From Gossypium raimondii (taxonomy: Eukaryota; Streptophyta; Magnoliopsida; Malvales; Malvaceae), in the NCBI RefSeq assembly GCF_025698545.1, contig NC_068567.1:372001-436000 (forward strand): DNA of 64,000 bases. The letters run 5' to 3'. Both the position numbers and the translations under genes were made by a program. Shown piece by piece: positions 47,068-57,500 of this stretch (position 1 is its first letter; each line of letters begins with the position of its first letter). The notes under the pieces were generated by a model, which was given only the letters and a program-made list of their open reading frames with translations, had not been told where the DNA came from and did not search any database.

Positions 47068-50000
47068 ATGCGGAGGTTCATTCCGGCGACGGCAGTATTG
47101 TCGGAAAAAACTAAATACTCTCTTCCATTGCGGCGATGGCGATGGCGGTGCTTCTCTCAGGTGGCTCAAAAGGAGTTTGATAACAAAGGTGGCGTTGTGG
47201 TTCCCAAAATGCCTTCCTTTGATTATGCTCCGCCGCCTTACACCGGTCCCTCCGCCGCGGAGATCCTCTCCAAAAGGAAGGAGTATCTTAGCCCCGCCAT
47301 GTTCTACTTGTACAATAAACCCGTGAGTTTCCTTTCTTAAAAAAGATTAAAATATGCATATAGTCCCTGTAATTTTCAAAAATTTGGAATGTAGTCCTTG
47401 TACTTGTATTTTCAGGAATTTAATCCCTCTACTTTTCAGACTTCAAAATTCAGGTCCAACTGTTAATACCGTTAATTTTTTTGCTAAATTCCGGTTAATT
47501 ACTACTATTTTTTTAAATTATATGACTATCAAATGAGTAGTTTTTATTTAAAATGTCACAACAATAATTTTAACAAAAAAAACAGTTTGGACCTGAATTT
47601 TACAATCTAAAAAGTAGAGGACTAAACTCTTAAAAATACAAGTATAGAGACTAAATTTCTAATTTTGAAAAGTACGGGACTATAGGCAAATTTTACCTTT
47701 AAAAATGGGCATAATCTCCTTAAAATCCCCAAACTATCGCCTAAATATTTATTAATCCTTAAACTTTAAAATATTTTTAATTTAGTCATTGAAGCATCAA
47801 ATTATCAATTTATGTACTTCTATCAGTGTAGCCGTCAACTGAAACATGACGTGACACATTATTAAGTTGTAAACACTGTATATATTAAATAAACAACAGT
47901 GATTTACCTGTTTTAAATATATTACGCCTGGAATTTGAGCTGGAATTTAAAGTTAAAGATAACGGCTTGTTCTTGACTGGGGACCAAATTGAATTTAGGA
48001 TCATAGTTTGGGACTACTAGTAGAATTAACCCAAAAAATTGAAGGATCTATGGAGTTTTGAGATACATTTCTTTAAGTTTTTGCTCTTGATGACTGGAGA
48101 CTGTCCTTTAAAAACTGTTCTATGAGCTGTTTTTTTGTTCATACAAATGATTGAATTTAAAGGAGGTAAAAAAAATGGAAATTACAGAAGAATTTTATTC
48201 ACTACTTCAATAATTTAGGATCAATTTGGCTGTTTTCTCAGATTCAATGAACTGTATAAAGTAGATTTTGTCCTTTATTTACAATTTTGTGAGTTTTTGT
48301 TTTGCTTTTGTTTTTTGGGTGCAGCTGAATGTAGTGGATGGGAGGATGCAGTATTTGTTCGATGAAAATGGGAGAAGATACTTGGATGCATTTGGAGGGA
48401 TAGCTACGGTGTGTTGTGGCCATTGCCATCCTCATGTGGTGGACGCCATTGTTAACCAAACCAAGCGCTTGCAACACTCAACTATCCTTTACCTTAACCA
48501 TGCCATCGCTGATCTTGCCGAAGCCCTTGCTAATAAGTTGTCCGGCAATCTCAAGGTTCTTTGCTCTCTTCTTAACTATTATATGCTCAATGGTTTTTGA
48601 TAGGAAACATCATTCTATATTTGGATTCAACAAGGATCAAAACATATCTATAGGAATATCCCATATAGCTCAGGTGGTATATTTTTACACACTAATCTCG
48701 TATAAAAGCATGGTTTGAACCCTTTGCCGAGTCGAGTGACAAAACCCAAGAATCAGCATATATACTAGGGGATGGAAAAATTTACATTTAGACCCTTTTA
48801 AAATTGATAAAAATTTAAATTAGTAAAGGTAAAATTGCACTTTAGCCCCCTAAAAATGATAAAAGTTTGATTTAATCCTTTAAAAATTATAAAGATATAG
48901 ATATTAAAATGGTAAAAATTACGTTTTTACTATCGTAAAAATATATTAAATTATACTTTTTGAGGGAGGTTAAAGTATAATCTTATCATCGTATTAACAT
49001 ATAATTTCATAATTTTTAAAGGGATTATAAAGAAATTTTACCATATTAGGGGCCAAGGTGTAACTTAACCATTGTATTAAATTAAAAATTCAAAATTTTC
49101 AAAGGGACTAATTTTTTTTTTTACCATTTTCCACCCTTGGTGCCGTCCTTGTATACACTCGAGACACAATATCTCCATCGTTGAAGGGCCGGTTGGCTTC
49201 CAACAGATGATACTTCGAAGACTTATCCTTATCCCAAGAGAGTCTAACCTTCCCTCAACAATATATATACACAAACGAACATCCCAATTTTTTTCATTGT
49301 TGTGTCGAGATATTTTCAACTTATTTTTGGAGTAAGTATCCAAAGTGTTGTTTCAATGGGAGTATTGTTTTTTTTTACTCTGCTGAAAGTCTTAGTGCTC
49401 GGTAGATCACAAAGCATGAGCATCGTGTCTGATGCTTGAGATGGTGAATCATGCGTAATTGTGTAGACTTCTCTTAAAAAAGTTAGCTTCTTTCAACAAC
49501 TTTCAACGGCATTTGTTATGACAGCGCCTTGGTATGCTTAGATGTTACCTCTTAAAGATAGCCTATCATTACTGTTACAGTTGAAAAGTATTTAGTCCCC
49601 AACTTTATGGTTTTGCTAAAATGAAACAGTTTAAGAAAGTATTTTGAATGGAAAAAAACCCCTAGCTCAATTTTTCTTTTTTCTTTTTTGCATCTTAGAT
49701 TGGGGGTTTTGTTTTTTTGGCTATGCAGGTTGTGTTCTTTACAAATTCAGGGACAGAAGCTAACGAATTGGCAATAATGATGGCAAGATTATATACTGGA
49801 TGTCATGACATAATATCATTGAGGAATGCATATCATGGGAATGCAGCAGGGACTATGGGAGCCACTGCCCAAAGTAACTGGAAGTTCAATGTTATACAGG
49901 TATATATGCTGCAGCTTTCTTTTCTTTTCTTTTTTCCTTGAAACTTTAATGCTATACTATTCCTTCTTTGTACCATTATTGACATAGATATAACAATGGT

Positions 50001-52941
50001 AGGTGAAATAACAATGGTAGGTAGTGATTATGACTTGTATTCAACTTTATGTCAATCTTGCTTTATTTTTGTTTTGTACTTTCTGAAAATTATGGAATTT
50101 AAAATTTTAGTCCTCATCAAACGTTAATTACGTTAACTGTTAAATTCATTTAGTTAAGTTTTACTATTTTTAAAATTTGATGCGACAAATATATTATCAT
50201 ATGTGTAATATTATGTTATTTGGTTATTTTCATATATCACTCACTAAAAATTTGGTTAATGAATTAATTGTTACTATTTGGTTCAGGACTAAAATCTCAA
50301 AATTTAAAAAGTACAATAACTAAAATTGACCGATTCAAAAGTACAGGATTAAAACTGATCAAATTAAAATATAACTTTTGCAATGTATAAAGACTAATAG
50401 CAGAACTTAACAGTTATTGTTTGATCATGACCCCAAACATTATTTTGCTATCGATTGAACGTTTTAAGTGAAAGTTCCATCAAATCTGTTGGTTTCCATC
50501 TTTTTATCCTTACAAGGTTCGTAACTATCTTTTTTAATAATAACATACTTAAGGTTTGAATCTGAATTCTCTATGTCTAAGTATAATGTGCCGGTATGGA
50601 CTCGTGTCTACTCGTGTCTTGATGTGTTATTGCATACATATCTGATATATATAAACCGTGTATGGACTTATATGCTTATCACAAATTTTAGAGACTTGAT
50701 GTGTTACAAGTTCATCATAAGTATGGCTAACTCATATGTATGTTCATCAGAGTGGTGTTCATCATGCCATAAACCCGGATCCATACCGAGGTGTTTTCGG
50801 TTCCGAAGGAGAGAAGTACGCGAAAGATATCCAAGATCTTATCCAGTTCGGAACTTCGGGCAACATCGCCGGTTTCATTTCCGAAGCTATACAGGCATCC
50901 CCAATATTCACCGTCACCTTCGATTTTCATGTTCTATGTTGCTAGTGCCCGACATTTACACTTGAATCCAAATAGCATATCATGATTTTCATTGACAGGG
51001 AGTTGGTGGAATCATAGAATTAGCCCCAGGTTACTTACCTGCTGCTTATAACATTATAAAGAAAGCTGGAGGTCTTTGCATTGCTGATGAGGTTCAAGGG
51101 GGGTTCGGTCGCACCGGTAGCCATTTCTGGGGATTCGAGAATCACGGCGTTGTACCTGACATTGTCACAATGGCAAAGGTTAACTTTTCTCGATTTTCTT
51201 AGTTATAAAGTATTCTATCTACATCCCTTATCTATTCACTTGCAGCTAGCTTTTATGTATTGACAGGGGATCGGAAATGGCATCCCTCTAGGCGCTGTGA
51301 TAACCACTCCCGAGATCGCGGAGGTCTTGACCCGACGAAATTACTTCAACACCTTTGGTGGGAACCCTGTATGTACGGCTGCAGGGTTAGCCGTTTTGAA
51401 CGTAATCGAAAAAGAAAAGCTTCAAGACAATGCCTTCGTCGTAGGATCTTATTTGAAAGAGAGACTAATTGCACTAAAAGATAAACATGACCGTAAGCTT
51501 TAAGACTTTGTAAACATCATTCAATTCGGAACCGGCATTGCTGATTGCCTGATTGTACTATGTAAATGTTGCCTGATTGTACTATGTAAATGTAGTTATC
51601 GGGGATGTGAGAGGACGAGGATTGATGCTTGGAGTCGAACTTGTCACCGATCACGAGCTCAAGACACCGGCAAAGCTTGAAACACTTCATTTATTGGACC
51701 AAATGAAAGGTTAGGTTTCTTCACATTAAGCCTGCCATGGAATGTACTTTGTTTAAGTTACTAATGAACTGGTAATCTTATTGTAGAGATCGGTGTATTG
51801 GTTGGGAAAGGTGGATTTTATGGCAATGTATTTAGAATTACACCTCCACTTTGCTTTACTACGGAAGATGCAGGTGAGTTACTCCGTTTTGGATGTTATT
51901 CCGACACTATTTTTTGGGTAAATTACAGTAAAAGTCACCCAACTATGATTTTTTTTCTTTTTTGGCCATTCAATTATGAAAAGTTACAAAATAGTCACTC
52001 GACTATTCAATTTTGTCTTTCTTTGCCATCAGCTGACTAACATAAAAATGAAAACACCCAAAAATCCAAGATAGTTGGGTAACCAAAAGAGATAAAATTG
52101 AATAGTTGAGTGACAAAAAAAATAATAATTGGATGATCATTTTGTAACTTTTCATAGTTGGGTGGCTAAAAAAAGAAAAATAATAGTTGGATGACTACTA
52201 ACATAGATTACCTTTTCTTTATTAAAAAAATAGTATAATATCAAATTTAACTCTTAATATTTACATTTTTTTCAATTTAACCCTTGTTCTTTTTCTTTTC
52301 TTTTTCTTTTTTGAGCTAGACTTGTTAAAAGAGTTAAATTTGGCCATCACATTTTGAAACAAAGTCGAAATGATGTTTTTTTAAACAAAAATACTAGCTA
52401 AAATGTTAATTATATAAACGTGATAGCCTCCATGGCAATTCACGTGTACTTCATATTAATTTTTGAATATTTATGAACTTTTTATACTTTTTGAATTTTG
52501 ATTTATTTTTATTTTTACAATTTTTAAATAAGTTGTTGGTGTGACATATAAGAAAAATAAGTCATGTAATCATGAAGTGTATATGGACGCCATGTAAGTT
52601 GTTGACCGATAATGTTACACAATTAATGTTTTACTAAACATTTTGTTAAAGAAAATGATTTGACTCTTTTTTTTTAACGTTAAAAAGTCGAATTTAACTT
52701 AAAAAAATAAAGACCAAATTGATAAAAGTGTAAACATTGAGAGTTAACTTTATAATTTTATCTTTTTAAATACTCGTGTCCTACTCATTTCTGGATTCTC
52801 GACATGGATCTAGGAGGTAATATATATATTCATATGTAAAGCTCACATCCAAGTCCAAATAACGTAAGTTCATTTCCTTCTGAATTTCTTGTTGCAGATT
52901 TTCTTGTAGATGTTATGGATTACGCCATGTCAAAGATGTAA
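47068..52941 (+). CDS. AGT3/PYD4: Alanine--glyoxylate (beta-alanine) aminotransferase, AGT3/PYD4 type, mitochondrial
   Basis: Nine exons: 47068-47322, 48325-48555, 49729-49899, 50751-50894, 50999-51178, 51267-51492, 51596-51709, 51787-51873 and 52898-52941; 483 residues. It is a class III PLP aminotransferase. SGTEAN binds the cofactor phosphate, DEVQ supplies the Asp to the ring nitrogen, and the Schiff-base Lys is K327 in TMAKGIGNG, the last codon of exon 5. FNTFGGNP and [13 protein letters not shown] are also conserved. The Arg-rich, acid-free N-terminus ([10 protein letters not shown]...LRRWRWRC) fits a mitochondrial presequence. Family members transfer amino groups from alanine or beta-alanine to glyoxylate or pyruvate; PYD4 acts in uracil breakdown. 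Intron 4 starts with GC, not GT. Several introns contain foldback elements. Close in sequence to both Arabidopsis AGT3 and PYD4; position beside RAPTOR favours PYD4 orthology. It looks intact. Confidence 0.94.
47345..47700. repeat. Foldback family G in aminotransferase intron 1
   Basis: TATAGTCCCTGTAATTTTCA...GTAGTCCTTGTACTTGTATT is mirrored by AATACAAGTATAGAGACTAA...AAAAGTACGGGACTATAGGC. About 355 bp. No coding content. Confidence 0.7.
48660..49115. repeat. Repeat cluster in aminotransferase intron 2
   Basis: A tRNA-like head (ATAGCTCAGGTGGTATA...GGTTTGAACCC, 48664-48725) is followed by a T/A-rich repeat with GCACTTTAGCCCCCTAAAAA and TGATTTAATCCTTTAAAA (48780-49115). That second repeat has an inverted part (AGGGGCCAAGGTGTAAC). 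Confidence 0.5.
50090..50425. repeat. Foldback family G in aminotransferase intron 3
   Basis: AAAATTTTAGTCCTCATCAA...TTAATTACGTTAACTG on the left and AGGACTAAAATCTCAAAATT...CAGGATTAAAACTG on the right. More diverged than the intron 1 copy. Confidence 0.5.
51546..51593. repeat. 24-bp tandem duplication at a 3' splice site
   Basis: TGCCTGATTGTACTATGTAA plus ATGT occurs twice in a row without a mismatch. The second unit ends two bases before the exon 7 boundary, so the acceptor's own upstream sequence is doubled. Confidence 0.9.
51915..52770. repeat. Foldback elements in aminotransferase intron 8
   Basis: The first (51915-52215) has arms GTAAATTACAGTAAAAGTCA...CAAAATAGTCACTCGACTAT and their inverse. 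A family E-like element (about 52225-52770) has arms TCAAATTTAACTCTTAATAT and AACATTGAGAGTTAACTTTA. Together they fill most of the 1,024-bp intron. Confidence 0.65.
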
Positions 52942-53165
52942 CGCCTCCATTATTCTTTCGTGCAAACGAGGTTGTAGCTCAATAATATGAGGAAGGATAA
53001 CAAAGAAATGATTACACGAATCAATTAAGTTAAGCCTCAAACAACTTACGAAGCGCTTTATTTAAATGTAGAAAAAAATAGATTATAATTAGACGTTAAG
53101 TTTGATATTATCAATACGTATCATAAACTGCCTTATATGTAAAAATCATCAATGCATCTATCTTC

Positions 53166-53171
53166 AATAAA
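53166..53171 (+). terminator. Polyadenylation signal candidate
   Basis: AATAAA 225 bp after the stop codon of the aminotransferase gene. It is the first perfect hexamer downstream. Near-matches occur earlier. Confidence 0.35.
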
Positions 53172-54110
53172 TTTAACAAATTGACCCCAAAAGATTTTGG
53201 GTCTCAAATTCCACATGGCTTAATTTATATCAACAATAAATTAAAGAGAAACCCAATTGTGTTATTTCATTCAAATTAAATTAAGAGTAAATTACATGGA
53301 CAATTACTTAATTATTAATATTTTTGGTTATTAAATTATGAAAAATTAAAAAATATCACTAATTATTAGTAAATTTCTTTTTTGATCACACAACTATAAT
53401 AAGTTACAAAATCATCACTCAACTATTCAATTTTATCTTTTTTGGTCACCTATTATCTTCAACGGAGTTTTGATTCTTAACTCTATCAAAAGCCTGAATG
53501 ATTGAAGAAGCAATGGGTTTATAGAGCAATAACGCCTCATAAGTGCTTGAGAAGTCGAATCATGTGTGTTGTGCATGGATGAGCTCGAACCCTGTCTTAT
53601 ATACAATTATTGGATTTGAACCTATAATTTATGAATTCATTATCTTTTTAGTCATTTAAGCTTTTAATAAAAATTGTCGATTAAGTCTTAATTTGATTGA
53701 CATAAATATGGTTGTCAATGAAGGAGGATTTGAGTTACAGTGCGTTAAAATACATTATCCTCTTATTTATGGGTTAGAAGCAACTATGTCTAATTCTAGA
53801 TAAAAATCTTTATCGAAAATAACACTCAATGTATTAAGAATCCAATCTAAAGTTTTATCATTACTAAAATTGCTTCGACTCGTATAATTTTTTTTGGATT
53901 GAATCAACTCGGATTAATATTATTAATTTTTTAAAATTAAAATTAAAATTGAATCGGATTTAAATTCGGATAGAGAATATACAAATATAAAGCAAAACGC
54001 AGGCGCAAAAACAATACACAGTGGAAACGCATGACACTTTTTTCAACAAAAAGAAAACAAAAAAAAAAAACCTTATTTCAGCTTTGAGACTTAAGAGACA
54101 CTTCCCCTCC
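53172..54110. other. Spacer between the aminotransferase and RAPTOR genes
   Basis: About 1.2 kb separates the genes, including a foldback fragment (53285-53460; GTAAATTACATGGACAATTA) and an S1 SINE (53668-53815). Single-copy-looking DNA from about 53850 is the probable RAPTOR promoter. Confidence 0.5.
53668..53815 (+). mobile_element. SINE family S1 copy
   Basis: GTCGATTAAGTCTTAATTTG (head), GAGGATTTGAGTTACAGTGC (degenerate B box), CTCTTATTTATGGGTTAGAA, CTAATTCTAGATAAAAATC. Confidence 0.6.
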
Positions 54111-54204
54111 CTTTCTCTCTTTCATTTTTATTTTTATTATTCAAAAATTAAAATTAAAATTTAATTTTAATACATCATTTTTTTTATTGTGCCGTCACTG
54201 TTCT

Positions 54205-54255
54205 ATGCTCCACCACCACACCAGCATCGTCGTCGTCGCCGCCGCCGTCACCTAG
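54205..54255 (+). promoter_or_regulatory. Upstream ORF 1 in the RAPTOR leader
   Basis: ATG at 54205 opens a 16-codon frame (MLHHHTSIVVVAAAVT) ending in TAG. It uses the GTC/GCC triplet run at 54226-54250. It lies in the probable leader, 300 bp before the main start. Whether it is in the mRNA depends on the unmapped transcription start. Confidence 0.45.
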
Positions 54256-54343
54256 GGTTTCAAATCCTTCAACTTTCCCCTTTCTCGGTTTCCTTCTACA
54301 AATTTCCGAGCTGGAGTATCTCTCTTTCTTCTGGCGAATCTCA

Positions 54344-54430
54344 ATGCGCCGCTGGTTCAGCGGCTTCGTTGATCAAATCTCTTTCCTTCCCCATCTCTCT
54401 CTATATATGTGTATCAGTTTCTCTTGGTGA
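54344..54430 (+). promoter_or_regulatory. Upstream ORF 2 in the RAPTOR leader
   Basis: ATG at 54344 opens 28 codons (MRRWFSGFVDQISFLPHLSL, then a Trp-ending tail) before TGA at 54428-54430, about 126 bp ahead of the main ATG. The spacing allows reinitiation. Confidence 0.5.
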
Positions 54431-54556
54431 TCAGTTTGGAGCAAAAAAAAAAAAAGGCTAGGTTTTGGTGAGATTAGTTTCTATTAATTAAAATTTTGAA
54501 TCCGAGGGTTTTTGTATTTGTATTTGTTTTTTTTTTTTTGGTTTCGCGGGATTTGA

Positions 54557-57500
54557 ATGGCATTGGGCGATCTGATGACGTCACGATTTTCTCAATTGTC
54601 GTTGGCGGTATCGAATCATGTCATCGACTGTAACGTCAGCAGTAGCGGCTACCATGAGGACGATGTTGCTTATGCTGACTTGATGTCTCAGAGGAGGGAT
54701 TTAGATGCTGCATCAACTAGCAGTTACGCCAATGCCGTTACTTCCACGGCCAGTGTGCCTACGACCATGGCTTACTTGCCGCAAACTGTTGTTTTATGCG
54801 AGCTTCGGCATGCTGCTTTTGAAGCTTCCACGCCAACTGGACCCTCTCATAGTGGGCTTGTTTCCAAATGGCGCCCCAAGGACAGAGTAAGTCCTTTCCT
54901 TTCTAGCTTGGTTTCTTCTTTTTTTGCTTACCATTCGTTTGACTGATTATATCTAATAACGGGTTTAAGAAAAGAAATTATTTACACTGCAGTAGGAAAA
55001 GATGAGATTGTGCAAATAATTAGAATTTCCTATTGATATTCGGAAGTAAGAAAATTTGACTTCGTTTAGAGGTTATTAGAAATGTTGCTGAAATTGGTTC
55101 ATATCTATGCCATTTTGGGTCTAAAACTAAAATTTTAATAGTGCTTTAGTACATTGGATAGAAGGGAGGGGGATTCTTACATGTGCTAGCATAACATTAT
55201 GGAATTAGTACTGTCAATTAAGTTTGAAATCCTTGAATTTGATGTGGTCACCTAGCAATGGAAGACATGAAGACATTGTACTCCTCCGGATCAAAGCATT
55301 AGAGTCTGGAAGAGTTCAATACTTTGTACATTAAGTAATCTGCCGTTGTTTTTATCATCCCAGTATGTCATTTGCCTTTTGATGAACTACTGAATAAGAA
55401 ATATATTTCGAATGGTTGGTTGTTTATGTATTTGCACACTAGAGCCTTCACAGTAGAAACTCATTCTTTTAATCCTTTTTAATTTCATCTGTAGTAAAGT
55501 AACAATTCCCATACCTTCTCCTGTAGCTTAGTGTTTTGAACATGCCATGGTGAAATGTATTCTATTTTTACCTTTTAGGTTTTGACATGAATTTTGAATC
55601 TAAAAGCAAAATAAGTAGAGAATATTGTGGAAGATTGTTATGTCTGCTTAAAGAGATTTATAAAGCCTAAACATGCAGAATACAAATAATTTGAAATAGA
55701 GTTATACTATACCAAATTTGTTTGCATTCTACTTCCTAAAGTGTGCATTAAAAAGATTGTTTTTATCTTTGAGCAGCCTCTTTGCTCGGGTTTCTTTGCA
55801 ATACATTTAAGTAATATTTTCTTTCTTGGAACTGAATTTGATTCTTAGATAATAGTATGTTTCTTCTTGATAAATATTAGAAACCATCCCCGAAGAAATA
55901 TTTTCCCTTTAATTTGTCTTGATATGGTGTGCTTGACCATATTCACTTGACTTACGACCTCATATGCAGATGAAGACAGGATGTGTGGCCCTAGTTTTAT
56001 GTTTAAATATCAGTGTTGATCCACCTGATGTAATAAAAATATCTCCTTGCGCAAGAATGGAGTGCTGGACTGGTATGTTTTTTGAGTCAATTCTCTCTTA
56101 TTTTTGCAGTTTTGCTATATTAGGTTATTGAAGCTTTAATGGTCATGATTATTCCTCATGAAATCTTTAATAAGTTTCGTGTTATTTTAATATGTGACCG
56201 AACTAAATGCTAGTTGATTCGTTGAGCATGTATGAATTTTTAAGTTTGCATATTGTTTGCCCTTGGCTCTAAACTGTATCTGCTCCTTAGTTGTCTTTAT
56301 ATTTGCATTGGAATGTTGAGAATTACTATAAATCCTGTCCAAGAGTGCTAATTATGATCATACTTCAAACTGAGCTCTTCTCTATATTTCTTTTTATCAG
56401 TTGGGAAACAAGTATCTCCTTTTATGTTAGGGTAAAAAAGGGAATATTTTGTAACTATTAGTAGTTTGGAACTTTTAACATATTGAACTTTTTCAAAGAG
56501 GAAGGTAAATTTTGGAGCTTCGAAGTACCTTCCTTTGAAGTATTGTTTTACTGTTTATGGTGTTTGAAGCAGTGGCAAACGGCCAACAGAAAATTGGATA
56601 GAAAATTGAAATAATTATCAAGTTCGGTGGTTAAGGAAGTGTCACTTTTTGTAGGGTTATTGCTGCACCAACATAGTATTTTGCATGCAGTCTCAGGAAT
56701 GCTTATCTAATGTTCTTCATTGATATTAGTATGTTCCACTTTTTCTTTGTTTCATTGTTGCAGACCCTTTTTCTATGGCACCACAAAAAGCACTGGAAAC
56801 TATTGGGAAAAGCTTGAGAGATCAATATGAGAGGTGGCAGCCCAAGGTTTGAACACCATCTTATACCATGTTTCATTACAGGCTATTCCATCAAGTTTAG
56901 AATCTAATTCTTTCTATTAAACATGGCCAGGCTCGCAGTAAGGTTGAACTTGATCCTACAGTGGATGAAGTGAAGAAACTTTGTAATACATGTCGCAGAT
57001 ATGCCAAGTCAGAGAGAGTTTTATTTCATTACAATGGACATGGTGTTCCAAAGCCAACTGCAAATGGTGAAATCTGGCTGTTTAATAAGGTGTCCACTTG
57101 TTTAACTGTTAGGATCCAATTCTTGTTGCTTTTCTTTTGCTCTATTTGGCAATTTTTCTCCTTGCTAAGCCTGAACATTTCCTGTGCAGAGTTATACACA
57201 GTATATTCCCTTGCCTATCAGCGATCTTGATTCTTGGTTAAAAACACCCTCTATATATGTTTTTGATTGCTCTGCTGCAGGAATGGTTGTTAATGCCTTC
57301 ATTGAGGTACTTGCTTGCGTTCTATCCTCAATTTGTCACTAGTATATTTTCTGGCTGGCTCTATTCAAATAGACATCATTGTCTTCCTTCTCTAGCCTTA
57401 TTTGATTTTCTTTTTTTTCTTTATTTGAATTTGATTGATAGCTTCTTGACTGTGGCACTTCTAACTACCCTGGATCTTCAAGAGACTGCATTCTTCTGGC

